Source of the DNA: Flavobacteriaceae bacterium PS02336
GTDB taxonomy: Bacteria > Bacteroidota > Bacteroidia > Flavobacteriales > Flavobacteriaceae
Direction: 5' to 3'
DNA: 64,000 nt
Assembly (NCBI GenBank): GCA_029960065.1
Contig: JASCOF010000001.1
Span: forward strand, 1,054,001-1,118,000
Below are positions 42,696 to 51,091 of the stretch, piece by piece. A model generated the notes under the pieces. That model was not told the DNA's origin, searched no databases, and saw only the letters and a list, made by a program, of their open reading frames with translations. Numbering within the stretch: the first letter of the stretch is position 1; every line of letters starts with the position of its first letter. The translations under genes were made by a program, and so were the position numbers.

Positions 42696-43145
42696 TTACT
42701 TATTACTGAAATATTCCTGTGCAATTTCCGCTACTCCCACACTAAAATATCTACCGCCATTGGTAACAACATCAATAGCTTTTTTAAAATCGTCCGTATC
42801 GCTACCAATGAGCAAATAACCTGTAAAACCAATTTCCAAAAGAGGTTTTACGGCTTTTTCTGCATCAATATCATTATGTGCAATCAGGTTAATGGTTGGA
42901 TATTGTGTTCTCAATTCTTGAAGCTGTGCCAGCACATTCTTATTGTAAAAATCAAGGTCAATAATACAAATGTTGGGAAGTGTTTTTAATGCTGGTAATT
43001 GAGATAGTCCGTCTTCAATGTTTTCAGAACGGAACAATACTTCAATTCCTGAAGCAACGAGGTCGTTGCAGGTCAAATCCAAAATCGGGCTTTTATCATT
43101 GATAAAGGCGAGGGCAATTTTTTGTTGTGCTGTACCAGTTTCCAT
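42696..43145 (-). CDS. Receiver-like (response-regulator fold) protein without output domain
   Basis: The start is set at ATG 43145 (METGTAQQK); an upstream in-frame ATG at 43181 would add 12 unlikely residues. The 149-residue protein looks like a CheY-type receiver: NICIIDLDFYNKN (candidate phospho-acceptor D63 or D65), LIAHND at strand 4 and GYLLIGSDTDDFKKAI at strand 5. The invariant strand-5 lysine is replaced (I in LLIGS), and the N-terminal acidic pair is reduced to one Asp. It may therefore be a pseudo-receiver. It has no DNA-binding domain. A strongly structured ~65-base leader lies upstream. Confidence 0.7.
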   Translation of the reverse strand: METGTAQQKIALAFINDKSPILDLTCNDLVASGIEVLFRSENIEDGLSQLPALKTLPNICIIDLDFYNKNVLAQLQELRTQYPTINLIAHNDIDAEKAVKPLLEIGFTGYLLIGSDTDDFKKAIDVVTNGGRYFSVGVAEIAQEYFSNK

Positions 43146-43235
43146 ATCATTACTTTTTTGAGTTGATGTAGCCCTGCACAAAAAAAAGAAGCGCAGGCAA
43201 CCACACTTACCGATACTGAGGCACTGGTACGCCTT

Positions 43236-43300
43236 AATCCCCGAATAAGCGAGCGCCCACGCCTATGACGTGAGCGTTCTTACTTATTGTCTTGGGGATA
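43236..43300 (-). promoter_or_regulatory. Structured leader upstream of the receiver-like gene
   Basis: Outer complementary arms AATCCCC (43236-43242) and GGGGATA (43294-43300) enclose AATAAGC/ACTTATT-type pairing and an inner stem CGCCCACG / CGTGAGCG (one mismatch). Together they make an extended hairpin of about 65 bases, 90 bases upstream of the gene start. A second GC-rich hairpin (CCCTGC ... GCGCAGG, 43172-43198) follows toward the gene. This could be an attenuator or a protein-binding leader. The pairing is visible; the function is inferred. Confidence 0.45.
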
Positions 43301-43419
43301 CAAAAAATTACCAGTTTTCAGTACCAAGACCTAAAGCAAAAACACTTTAAGTATTGTTATATTTTACATAGCAAATATACTAAAGTCCTTCCGTTGAAAC
43401 ATAGTCAGAACCAAATTAA

Positions 43420-43719
43420 TTAGAAGCAATGTCTGTCATTGGTTATATAGTTCTGTTCTAAGACGGTCAGAATATCCGTTTCCTTATAAATAATCTTACC
43501 CCCAATTTGTATATACGGCAGGATATTATCGTCACGGTATTGCTGTAAAGTCCGTTTACTGATATGTAACAGCCTACACACATCTTCGCCCGACAAGTAT
43601 ATTTCTCCGTTCATTACAGGACGGTAATTTTTTAATATTTCTTCAATACGGTTTCTCAACTGCATTATCATTTCCTGATGGGCGATGATTTCTTCCGTTT
43701 CATTCGTCAGTAAATCCAT
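43420..43719 (-). CDS. Helix-turn-helix (excisionase-type) protein 1
   Basis: This 99-residue protein has a helical N-terminus and a MerR/excisionase-like winged helix (about 45-90: GEDVCRLLHISKRTLQQYRD and LPYIQIGGKIIYKETDIL). Such paired small HTH proteins in Bacteroidota ICEs regulate excision or transfer genes, or act as recombination directionality factors. It overlaps the 3' end of the upstream HTH gene by 20 bases, so the two are expressed together. Confidence 0.85.
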   Translation of the reverse strand: MDLLTNETEEIIAHQEMIMQLRNRIEEILKNYRPVMNGEIYLSGEDVCRLLHISKRTLQQYRDDNILPYIQIGGKIIYKETDILTVLEQNYITNDRHCF

Positions 43720-44011
43720 TGTCGTTGGTATTGTACGGCTGTCCGGCTTCGAGTAAAGCCTGTACGTCCGAGCGTTTATAATAATTCTTGCGGTTCAGTT
43801 TGGAATATGGTAATAAGCCTTTGTCCTTGTAGGTCTGCAAAGTCCGTTTGGTAATGTTCATCATCAAACACACTTCCTGGTTATCGAGCCATTGCTCCTC
43901 TTTGAAAATCGGGGTATATTTTCGTGTGGCATTTTCGGTCATTTCCAAAAGTTCCCTTAGGTCATTCTTCATTCCGTCCAATGCGGTTTTTTGTATTGCA
44001 ATAACTTCCAT
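43700..44011 (-). CDS. Helix-turn-helix (excisionase-type) protein 2
   Basis: This 103-residue protein has the same plan as its downstream neighbour: a helical N-terminal third, then QEVCLMMNITKRTLQTYKDK and LLPYSKLNRKNYYKRSDVQA. The two are clearly homologous in the HTH part (KRTLQxYxDxxLLPYxK) and probably arose by duplication. Together they may form a heterodimeric regulator or excision factor. Confidence 0.85.
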   Translation of the reverse strand: MEVIAIQKTALDGMKNDLRELLEMTENATRKYTPIFKEEQWLDNQEVCLMMNITKRTLQTYKDKGLLPYSKLNRKNYYKRSDVQALLEAGQPYNTNDNGFTDE

Positions 44012-44131
44012 TGTTTGCTCATTTTTTCTGTGGAAGTCGAATTTATAAAGGCTTATTGCAGGATTGGGAAAGGTTGCATTGATTGGCGTTGAAAGGCAGT
44101 GTTTGGCTTTTTACTTTTGCCATAAACGAAA

Positions 44132-44167
44132 AATCGGATAACCTTTTGAGCTATCCGATTTTTTTTA
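44132..44167 (-). terminator. Terminator of the TIGR02391 gene
   Basis: A perfect 9-bp stem (AATCGGATA 44132-44140 / TATCCGATT 44152-44160) has poly-T on the plus side and poly-A on its other flank, so it can work in both directions. On the minus strand it begins right after the stop of the gene at 44165. Confidence 0.75.
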
Positions 44168-44965
44168 TTTAAGCCCCGTTTTATAAGTGTTATCAAGTTT
44201 GTTGTGAATAATTGTTGCTACAACCAAAACTTCTGTCATTTGTGAAAGTTGGGTATCTTCCAATATTTTGGGGTTGTGTGCTTTTGGATTTCTGTACATA
44301 GAAAAAAATCCTTTGCAGAAATTTCCAAAACCTTTGTGTTCACTTTCTTCGCTTTGATTTTTCAGAGTATTGAAAGCAAGCATAGGTCTTTTGTCCTTTC
44401 CCAACGCAAAACAATCATCAACTAAATCTGCTCCGTCTGAAGTATAGCCACTTTTTTGCCTAAGCCTCTCTGCTACACTTTTCGTAATTTCAAGTATAGC
44501 GTGAAAATAATTTTCCTTTAACCATTCAGCTTCACAATAAGGCAAAATTTCTGAATGAACTCCAATTCCGTGTACTTTTTCTTTGATTTTTAGTGACCTG
44601 CTTTTTGCTTCCGAAATAGTTTTCGCCTTATCAACTTGTCGGGGCTGTCCACTTTTATCAATTTCTATCCCTTCATAAACAAGTTTCTCATTGATAGTTG
44701 TTCTATCTTTTTCAAATTCATCTTCGGAATTATATCTTTTAGGATTTAATAATCTAACAACAAATGCCAATACATTATTTCCACATCTGTCTTGTGCTTG
44801 TCTTTCTTTTAAAGCATAAAACAATCTGTCTGTTTTATTTGTGCCATATTGAGATTGAGAAATACCAGCACCTGATAAATGTTCTGTAATTTTCGTATGT
44901 GTCAGTATATTTGATATAATATCAGATATATTTCGTAGGGTTATGTCATCAAAGGATTTTGTCAT
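44165..44965 (-). CDS. TIGR02391 (Hypoth_Ymh) family protein, HEPN-like cargo
   Basis: This 266-residue soluble protein has a C-terminal half (about 145-262) that matches the TIGR02391/Ymh family: FHAILEITKSVAERLRQKSG, FNTLKNQSEESEHKGFGNF and FCKGFFSMYRNPKAHNPKIL. The R225-x4-H230 pair in YRNPKAH is the signature of HEPN-type RNases, and the family is commonly carried by mobile elements and defence islands. It lies as a separate unit with its own terminator between the regulators and the tra operon. A role in abortive infection or element protection is an inference. Confidence 0.75.
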   Translation of the reverse strand: MTKSFDDITLRNISDIISNILTHTKITEHLSGAGISQSQYGTNKTDRLFYALKERQAQDRCGNNVLAFVVRLLNPKRYNSEDEFEKDRTTINEKLVYEGIEIDKSGQPRQVDKAKTISEAKSRSLKIKEKVHGIGVHSEILPYCEAEWLKENYFHAILEITKSVAERLRQKSGYTSDGADLVDDCFALGKDKRPMLAFNTLKNQSEESEHKGFGNFCKGFFSMYRNPKAHNPKILEDTQLSQMTEVLVVATIIHNKLDNTYKTGLK

Positions 44966-45027
44966 TTTATAATTTTCCTCTTTATTATGAATACTAAATC
45001 ATATAATCTAAATTTCCATAAAAATAC

Positions 45028-45309
45028 TTATTTCGAGTTAGGTATCTCCACTTGTTGCTTCTCTTTGTCCTTTTTCATTTGGCTATAAGTCCATATACAG
45101 ACAATACCGAGAATTATCAAAGCGTATGCAATCCATTTGCCGACACGTTCTATAAAACGGGTAAATACAGATGCTTCAAAACTCGAAAATCCCTCTGCAC
45201 CCATACCATTACGCCTATAAAATTTCCTGCGGTTTATCCAATAAATAAGCACTATCGCAATAACGATAACAATAATACCAAACACCAATTGAGCCGTAAC
45301 TGTATCCAT
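45028..45309 (-). CDS. Small two-helix membrane protein of the ICE
   Basis: This 93-residue protein has two transmembrane helices (about 5-25, FGIIVIVIAIVLIYWI, and about 60-80, WIAYALIILGIVCIWTY) with a basic loop between (RRKFYRRNGMGAEGFSSFEA). It ends in a charged tail. It lies downstream of the tra operon terminator. The arrangement resembles small inner-membrane accessory proteins often found beside tra genes in Bacteroidota ICEs. The function is unknown. Confidence 0.7.
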   Translation of the reverse strand: MDTVTAQLVFGIIVIVIAIVLIYWINRRKFYRRNGMGAEGFSSFEASVFTRFIERVGKWIAYALIILGIVCIWTYSQMKKDKEKQQVEIPNSK

Positions 45310-45370
45310 ACCCGTTAAGATTATAATTCAAGTAAATTTAAACAAAAAACAACGTACACCGAAAGCTGAA

Positions 45371-45408
45371 AAGCAAAAAACCGACCTGTAACAGTCGGTT
45401 TTGCTTTT
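45371..45408 (-). terminator. Terminator of the tra operon
   Basis: The arms AAGCAAAAAACCGAC and GTCGGTTTTGCTT pair around an 8-base loop, flanked by T on one side and A on the other. The hairpin lies 12 bases past the stop of the last tra gene on the minus strand. Confidence 0.75.
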
Positions 45409-45420
45409 ATATAAGTAGCA

Positions 45421-45873
45421 TTAATCACTACTGTTGAACTGAAAGCTCAACTGCTTTTCGTTACCGAAGTTATCGGAAATCCAAACCTCAAAGGATTGTG
45501 ATACGGTAGATGCCGAAGTGTAATACAACCGGAACTGCTCCGTTGGCAACGAATACAAATCGTTTGGCAAATACGGTGGTTCGTCATAATACCGCAATGT
45601 GCCTTGACCGTCAAATTGAAAGTAGCGGAGAAAATATTGCGTGTTGCTGTAATTGCCTGTTCGCTGTATGGTAATCCGTATCTCTACGGTCTGCCCACTG
45701 GCAATATCTTTGGGTACAGGCATTACTTTGACCTCAAAAGGGAAATCGTTCTGTATTTCGAGTTCATCGTCTTTGCTACAAGATACCAACGTAACCGAAG
45801 CCGTGAGGATTGCCAAGAGTATATATATTGAGCTTAATCCTATCCTGAATTTATTGAATATTGCTATCATCAT
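45421..45873 (-). CDS. traQ: TraQ-like conjugative transposon protein (DUF3872)
   Basis: This 150-residue lipoprotein has a signal ending in a lipobox (TLVSC near residue 32). Its beta-rich domain includes GTLRYYDEPPYLPNDLYSLP, EQFRLYYTSASTVSQSFEVW and ISDNFGN, the DUF3872/TraQ family. It is the last gene of the transfer operon. Unlike CTnDOT, there is no traP primase gene between traO and traQ. Its function in the mating apparatus is not defined. Confidence 0.85.
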   Translation of the reverse strand: MMIAIFNKFRIGLSSIYILLAILTASVTLVSCSKDDELEIQNDFPFEVKVMPVPKDIASGQTVEIRITIQRTGNYSNTQYFLRYFQFDGQGTLRYYDEPPYLPNDLYSLPTEQFRLYYTSASTVSQSFEVWISDNFGNEKQLSFQFNSSD

Positions 45874-45881
45874 TTTACATT

Positions 45882-46442
45882 TTAAAAATTAAACCTTAAT
45901 CCCACGCCTGCGGACGGTCGGAATTGTTCCAAGTCTGTACCCCACAAAACCTTTGTACGCCCTTGCAGGACTAACACAAAACGGTCGGACAGGTACGTTT
46001 CAAATGTGAGCCGTCCGCCTGCTCCGTAAACAAAATTGTCTTCGCTCAGTATCTTCGCTCCGTCATACAACATTGCTTCGCCACGGTTGATGCTTTCGTA
46101 ACCGACTACGCCTGTTATTCCAAAGTTCAGCGTGATGTTCTTACGAACATCGCCCAACAGGAAGAAACTGTAACCGCCCTCTGCGGTATAAGTTTCCTGC
46201 GGTATGCGGAGGTCTTTATAATCGTGGTATTGGTGTGTATATTCCAACGCCCAAAGCTGGTAGTTACCATTTTTGCCGTTTACGGTCATTGCTACATTGA
46301 TGTAATAATCGTTACCGATTTTATCATCGGACAGCACACCCGTACTCACTTCCAATCCTTTCTGTTTAGGTAACATTCTTTGTGCCTGTGTGACCGTGAT
46401 GGCCATAAAGATGAGCATCACGGTATAGATATACTTTTTCAT
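45882..46442 (-). CDS. traO: Conjugal transfer protein TraO
   Basis: This 186-residue protein has a signal peptide (to about AQ, residues 20-21). It contains LPKQKGLEVSTGVLSDDKIG, LWALEYTHQYHDYKDLRIPQ and a barrel-like end (SAGVGLRFNF). The family is TraO of Bacteroidota ICEs, a probable outer-membrane component. It starts 21 bases after traN and ends 8 bases before traQ. Confidence 0.9.
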   Translation of the reverse strand: MKKYIYTVMLIFMAITVTQAQRMLPKQKGLEVSTGVLSDDKIGNDYYINVAMTVNGKNGNYQLWALEYTHQYHDYKDLRIPQETYTAEGGYSFFLLGDVRKNITLNFGITGVVGYESINRGEAMLYDGAKILSEDNFVYGAGGRLTFETYLSDRFVLVLQGRTKVLWGTDLEQFRPSAGVGLRFNF

Positions 46443-46463
46443 ATTATTTACTTTAAAAGGTTA

Positions 46464-47357
46464 TTAAAATTTCAGGTGCATATCGTTAATCAAACGAGCT
46501 TTGATTAAGTCGGAATTTTCTATCTGGAGTGTCTGATGCCTGCCACCGTTTTTCTCGAAAATCTCAATAAGTAGTACCTTGTCATCGGCAATGGTAAATT
46601 GGTCTAACAGGAACACGTTTTGCTCGGTCGTTTTTCCGCCAATCTCATCCAATGGTTTGTAAGTCCTAAGCGGTATCATCGGGCGTTCCTGCACTACGGT
46701 ACGTTTGGCTACCTTTTTATCCACCACTTTGAAATTCACAAAATCAATCTGAAACGGCACATTGGTACGGTTTCTCAATTCCGTATGGAAATAGTATTTG
46801 CCGTTGTGTATGTAGATACCTTTGAGGATAAACTGAATACCGAAACTCTTAGCCCCGATATGCTTTACAATACGTTTGTCCTTTTTGTAAATGGTTTCCA
46901 AAAGCAAGCCTGCCAATGATGGCGAATTGTTGCCCAATTCTTCAAAAAGCACATCGTTTCCGTTGGCTTTATCAACCGCCTTTTGCATTGTCAAGAGGTC
47001 ATAGCTCAACGCTTCGGGATAGGGACTGTAATACACATTGAAACTGTAAAAACGCCCGTCATTTGTGATAACTGAAAAATTGGTTTCCGCTTCAAATTCC
47101 CTTACCGATGCTTTTACACGCAATACATTTTCCGCATCTTCCGCTTTTCCAGCAATCAGGTATTCGCTTCCCAAATCCACATAACGGATGGCGGTCGGAA
47201 AAATAAGATGTGAAGTTTTATCGTAGGTAACTTCCATTCTATACGGTTCTATCTTGCCTAATGCAAGCGGAGTTTTTGCACTATCCTGTGCGTAAGATTG
47301 TACGGCAAAGCCGAGTATCAGGGCAAATGCCCAAAAGGTTTTTAAATGATTTTTCAT
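46464..47357 (-). CDS. traN: Conjugative transposon protein TraN (VirB9-like)
   Basis: This 297-residue protein has a signal peptide (to about AQ, residues 23-24). The body contains VTYDKTSHLIFPTAIRYVDL, GSEYLIAGKAEDAENVLRVK and NGKYYFHTELRNRTNVPFQI. Within the MPF_B type IV secretion group, TraN corresponds to the VirB9-like outer ring protein working with the VirB10-like TraM. It follows traM by 24 bases. Confidence 0.9.
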   Translation of the reverse strand: MKNHLKTFWAFALILGFAVQSYAQDSAKTPLALGKIEPYRMEVTYDKTSHLIFPTAIRYVDLGSEYLIAGKAEDAENVLRVKASVREFEAETNFSVITNDGRFYSFNVYYSPYPEALSYDLLTMQKAVDKANGNDVLFEELGNNSPSLAGLLLETIYKKDKRIVKHIGAKSFGIQFILKGIYIHNGKYYFHTELRNRTNVPFQIDFVNFKVVDKKVAKRTVVQERPMIPLRTYKPLDEIGGKTTEQNVFLLDQFTIADDKVLLIEIFEKNGGRHQTLQIENSDLIKARLINDMHLKF

Positions 47358-47381
47358 TGTTTAAATTATTTGAGTTCAACA

Positions 47382-48716
47382 TTATTTTTTAGATACAAGG
47401 AAGACCTGATGCCCTGCTTTTAGCGTAACCTTTGGGGTTCTTACCTTTTTGGCGAAATAGCCCGAAACACCCTGTACCACGCCACGGCTTAAATCAGCAG
47501 CAACCTGTTGTCCTGCATTCTGCGTGAGCATTATGCTTGTTCCCGAAGTCTGGCTCATATTGCCCGCCATTTCGGTAAGGGCGTTCATTTCGGGCGAATA
47601 CGGAACGTACAAGCCTTGCTGTCCGTCCAAATCGTAAATAGTAATATCAACCGGAATGATGTTGCCCTCTAATTCTACGGAGGTAATCTTTAGCTGCAAT
47701 CGACCTCCCTGAAATTTGGCATTAGCTGTTACAATCGTTCCTTTCGGAATGGTACGTTGAGGCGTTTGGGCTGGCTCTAACAATCGCAATCGTACCCCTG
47801 TTTCGCCAATAACCGTTTGCGCATCGTGTACACAGGCTTTGATACTGTTTTTCGGTTGTGCCGTTTGCTCAATAGAACCTGCGGTATAAAAGCCCCGGTT
47901 TCTTGTTTCGCTCCAATCGGCTAAAAAGGCACTGTCCGTAGGCTCACGATACAAAGCGGAAACGGTGTTCTTTCTTGTAGGTGTGAATGCCACAAAATGC
48001 TCCTTTTGAGTTGAACCTGCGGTAGCCGTACCTGCATCCTTAGCAGGTGGGGCTTCTGTCGAATTTGTACCTGTTGGCAGATACTTTGCCGCCATCTGGT
48101 AGGATTTCTCCATTATGGCAAGCTGGTCATCAACGGTTACAGATTTAGGTACATCTTTCTCGGCTAATTGTTCTTTTAGTTCGTCCAATTGCCTGCGGAG
48201 TTCTGTTGTTTCAGAGTTGTTATCCTGATAAAATGAACCCAATGTGCTTTGTGCATTGCGGTAACTGCTCAATGCAGGATTGCCGTTTCTTCCCGAACCT
48301 CTGCCAACGCCATAGCTGCTGTTTTCGTCTTCTTCGGGAAATTCATCATTAGGCTCTTTTTTGTCTTCAGTATTCCAATAGTCAGAAAGCGTGGTAAGTG
48401 CATTGCGTTTTTCTTGCTCTTTGCGTTCCAGCATTTCCAACTCGTAAGCCTTGCCTTTGTCGGCAGGCATTCCTGCTCCGGTAGCCTCCGGTACTGCATC
48501 GTTCAGCCCGATGTTCTCAATTTCCTTTTTGTCTGCGGATGGTTTAAATATGAGGTACATACAACCTACGAAGACAATTCCCATTAAGCCAAATATGAGT
48601 GGCTTTTTGAGCTTTTCGGCTTTGTTCTGTGTACCGTCTTGCAGTACATCAGTGGTTGCTGCCTGGTTCCCTTCCGTTACCCGAACAACCGACTTTTTGT
48701 TCTCATTTTCTTTCAT
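47382..48716 (-). CDS. traM: Conjugative transposon protein TraM (VirB10-like)
   Basis: This 444-residue protein has a cytoplasmic N-terminus, one transmembrane helix (about 38-58), a disordered linker with coiled coil (about 75-200) and a conserved C-terminal domain (about 290-444, including RLLEPAQTPQRTIPKGTIVT and YAKKVRTPKVTLK-type ending). VirB10-like proteins span from inner to outer membrane and link the ATPases to the pore. Its start overlaps the end of traL by 14 bases. Confidence 0.9.
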   Translation of the reverse strand: MKENENKKSVVRVTEGNQAATTDVLQDGTQNKAEKLKKPLIFGLMGIVFVGCMYLIFKPSADKKEIENIGLNDAVPEATGAGMPADKGKAYELEMLERKEQEKRNALTTLSDYWNTEDKKEPNDEFPEEDENSSYGVGRGSGRNGNPALSSYRNAQSTLGSFYQDNNSETTELRRQLDELKEQLAEKDVPKSVTVDDQLAIMEKSYQMAAKYLPTGTNSTEAPPAKDAGTATAGSTQKEHFVAFTPTRKNTVSALYREPTDSAFLADWSETRNRGFYTAGSIEQTAQPKNSIKACVHDAQTVIGETGVRLRLLEPAQTPQRTIPKGTIVTANAKFQGGRLQLKITSVELEGNIIPVDITIYDLDGQQGLYVPYSPEMNALTEMAGNMSQTSGTSIMLTQNAGQQVAADLSRGVVQGVSGYFAKKVRTPKVTLKAGHQVFLVSKK

Positions 48717-48990
48717 AAATCTTGTTTTTTAGAATTGTTGATAATGTGTCCTGCAATCTTGCAGGACTTTTACTTTTTTTGAGGACAGGGTTTTCGATAT
48801 GCTCAATGACCATATCGTTACCCGACTTTGAGGTATCGTACCATACTTTGCAAATGACACCTGCCGTAAGCAGTAGATACCCCACAAAAAAGTAAAGTGT
48901 GTATTGGTGCTGTTTCCGCAAGGGCAATGCCCGCCAGCGTTCGTCCAGCTTGTCAAAGTACCTGTCCATATTTGCTCTTAGTTTTTTCAT
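48703..48990 (-). CDS. traL: TraL-like protein (DUF3989)
   Basis: The start is placed at ATG 48990 (MKKLRANMDRYFDKLDERWR); a longer frame to 49083 overlaps the previous gene and is not supported. The 95-residue protein has a basic N-terminus and one transmembrane helix (about 35-55, LYFFVGYLLLTAGVICKVW). This fits DUF3989/TraL of Bacteroidota conjugative elements. It overlaps traM by 14 bases. Confidence 0.8.
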   Translation of the reverse strand: MKKLRANMDRYFDKLDERWRALPLRKQHQYTLYFFVGYLLLTAGVICKVWYDTSKSGNDMVIEHIENPVLKKSKSPARLQDTLSTILKNKIYERK

Positions 48991-49009
48991 AACCTTACTA
49001 TTTCTGTTG

Positions 49010-49438
49010 TTATAGCTTGAAACGCTTAGGACTTTGACCTGCCTTTTGCTTCGGTTCTTCATTGACCAAAGCGACTGCCTCAACCGCTTTGGGTGCGGAT
49101 ATGACTGACAGGTTTGTCAGTTCCGATTTTTTCAGCAGTTGCCCAAATTGGTCTTTCCTTGCAACCTCCATTCTGTTAAGCGAGAATTTGCCGTTCAGGT
49201 ATTTTACCCACATACTGCATTCTACACTTGGCTTGTCTTCGCCCGACCATTGCAGGTAGCCCGTCAGCAACAAGTCCTGTTTAGGCAAACTATCTGTACC
49301 TTTTTGGCAGTTTTCGAGGTATTCGCCGATACTTTCCTTCAACTTTCCAGCATACGCTCCCTGCGTATGGAAATAGCCGTTATATCCTTTATCGGTAAGG
49401 ATTTTTGCAAACGTGCTTAAATCTGATAATGCTTCCAT
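49010..49438 (-). CDS. Tra-operon protein of unknown function
   Basis: This 142-residue soluble protein begins MEALSDLSTFAKILTDKGYN and contains DLLLTGYLQWSGEDKPSVEC and SMWVKYLNGKFSLNRMEVAR. It sits between traK and traL with gaps of 12 and 19 bases, so it belongs to the transfer operon. CTnDOT has no letter-named gene at this place. It lacks signal and membrane segments and is probably cytoplasmic. Confidence 0.75.
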   Translation of the reverse strand: MEALSDLSTFAKILTDKGYNGYFHTQGAYAGKLKESIGEYLENCQKGTDSLPKQDLLLTGYLQWSGEDKPSVECSMWVKYLNGKFSLNRMEVARKDQFGQLLKKSELTNLSVISAPKAVEAVALVNEEPKQKAGQSPKRFKL

Positions 49439-49450
49439 AAGATTGTTTTT

Positions 49451-50074
49451 TTAGCGTTCGATAACTTCTATATCCCTGTTTTCTATCACTGCAAACTTTT
49501 CGATGTTGAAGCCTTGCGGGTTGTTGTCCGAACGGACAGAGTTCACGAGATAACAGGAAGTAATCAGGTTACGCCTGGTCACGTTGCTCGAACGGATAAT
49601 GAATTGTTTGGCGTAGGTACGCACCGCATAAGGATAGGTGTCGAAATTGCACACGACACTATCCACCTCAATGCGTTGCTGTACATTCCCCGAAATAATC
49701 CTGCTGTAATAGCCCTTTTCCGACAGGTCTTTGTAATAATCAAAAGCTGATTTATCGGCAAGGTTGAATGCCCTGCTCATATTGCTTTCGATAGCGTTCT
49801 TGTCGGGAGCAAGCGTAAAAAAGAGTTCGTGAAAACGCCTGACGTGTTCCCTTGCTTCCACAGGTCGGTTGATACTTGCATCTTGCGATAAGGCAAGCAT
49901 CAACGATTTTCCATTATCCAGCACATAGATTTTTTGGCGTTGTTCTTCTGCAAAGCGGTAGGAACGCCATACGGCGTAACCTACCACGCTAATGCAGAGA
50001 ACCGCAAACACAATGGCATATAATCTTATCTGCCTAAAGCTGTTTTCGATATTTCTTAGCGTTTTAAATTCCAT
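49451..50074 (-). CDS. traK: Conjugative transposon protein TraK (VirB8-like)
   Basis: This 207-residue protein has a short cytoplasmic N-terminus beginning MEFKTLRNIENSFRQIR, one transmembrane helix (about 18-36) and a periplasmic domain with ARTYAKQFIIRSSNVTRRNL-like strands. This is the TraK family, the VirB8-type inner-membrane component of MPF_B systems. It starts 19 bases after traJ. Confidence 0.9.
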   Translation of the reverse strand: MEFKTLRNIENSFRQIRLYAIVFAVLCISVVGYAVWRSYRFAEEQRQKIYVLDNGKSLMLALSQDASINRPVEAREHVRRFHELFFTLAPDKNAIESNMSRAFNLADKSAFDYYKDLSEKGYYSRIISGNVQQRIEVDSVVCNFDTYPYAVRTYAKQFIIRSSNVTRRNLITSCYLVNSVRSDNNPQGFNIEKFAVIENRDIEVIER

Positions 50075-50093
50075 TTTTTAGAATGATTAATGA

Positions 50094-51089
50094 TTATTTA
50101 TTCATCAGTTTACCGCCGATGTTTCCAACTGTTGAGCCTGCGCCTGCTCCGGCGATGTTTCCGGCTTTCATTGCTGTGGAGTTTACATTGCGGGTAAAGT
50201 TTCCTGCGCCTCCGGCTTGGATTACCCAACCTGTTACTGTCGGGATAGTGAAGTACCCGATGATGCCGATAATCATAAAAATGATGTACACGGTATTGCT
50301 CGTATCAGGTATGTAAGTAGGGTCGGCAAGCATTGCTATATCCTTTTCGATAATGAGGGATTGTATTTTGGCAAGCATAGAGCTGAACAGGTCTGCCACA
50401 GGCAACCACAGGTAAACGCTGACGTATCGGGTCAGCCATTGCGTGAGCGTGGACTGAAAACCGTCCCACACGCTTATCGCAAAGGCTATCGGCCCGAGTA
50501 TGGACAGGACAATGAGAAAGAACGTCCTTATGGTATCAATAACCAAAGCTGCCGCCTGAAACAGTACCTCTAACAGATTGCGAAACCAATTCTTAATAGC
50601 TTGTTCGGTTTGGTAGGCAAACCTATCCATATACATTCCCGACATCGTAATCAAATCGCCGGGCGACCAGCCCAATTCTTCGAGCTTTTTATCAAATTCC
50701 TCATTTGATACGAGATAGGCTGTTTCAGGATTTCGTAGCATAGCTTCCCGTTCGAGCAGGTCTTTTTTCGCCTGCAAATTGTTGAGGTCAAGCACCTGAT
50801 TTTCGAGGATTGTGTGAGTACCCTGTACCACCGGACTTAACACGGCATTGATTGTTCCCAATACGATAGTTGGGAAAAACATAATGCAAAGCCCCAAAGC
50901 GAAAGGACGAAGCAAAGGGTACATATCAATGGGTTCAGCCCTGCTCAAAGCCTGCCATACTTTTATGGCAACATAGAACAAAGCCCCCAATCCGGCTATC
51001 CCTTTAGCCACTGCCGCCATATCGGCGGACAGTGGGAGCATCTCATCATATAATGAGCGTAGGACTTCGTGAAGATTTTGAAATTCCAT
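50094..51089 (-). CDS. traJ: Conjugative transposon protein TraJ (VirB6-like)
   Basis: This 331-residue polytopic membrane protein has hydrophobic segments at about 22-42, 62-82, 185-215, 228-245 and 270-300, and a Gly/Ala-rich end (GNIAGAGAGSTVGNIGGKLM). It begins MEFQNLHEVLRSLYDEMLPL and contains WDGFQSTLTQWLTRYVSVYL, as in TraJ of Bacteroidota ICEs. This would be the inner-membrane channel component. It starts 2 bases after traI. Confidence 0.92.
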   Translation of the reverse strand: MEFQNLHEVLRSLYDEMLPLSADMAAVAKGIAGLGALFYVAIKVWQALSRAEPIDMYPLLRPFALGLCIMFFPTIVLGTINAVLSPVVQGTHTILENQVLDLNNLQAKKDLLEREAMLRNPETAYLVSNEEFDKKLEELGWSPGDLITMSGMYMDRFAYQTEQAIKNWFRNLLEVLFQAAALVIDTIRTFFLIVLSILGPIAFAISVWDGFQSTLTQWLTRYVSVYLWLPVADLFSSMLAKIQSLIIEKDIAMLADPTYIPDTSNTVYIIFMIIGIIGYFTIPTVTGWVIQAGGAGNFTRNVNSTAMKAGNIAGAGAGSTVGNIGGKLMNK

Positions 51090-51091
51090 AA

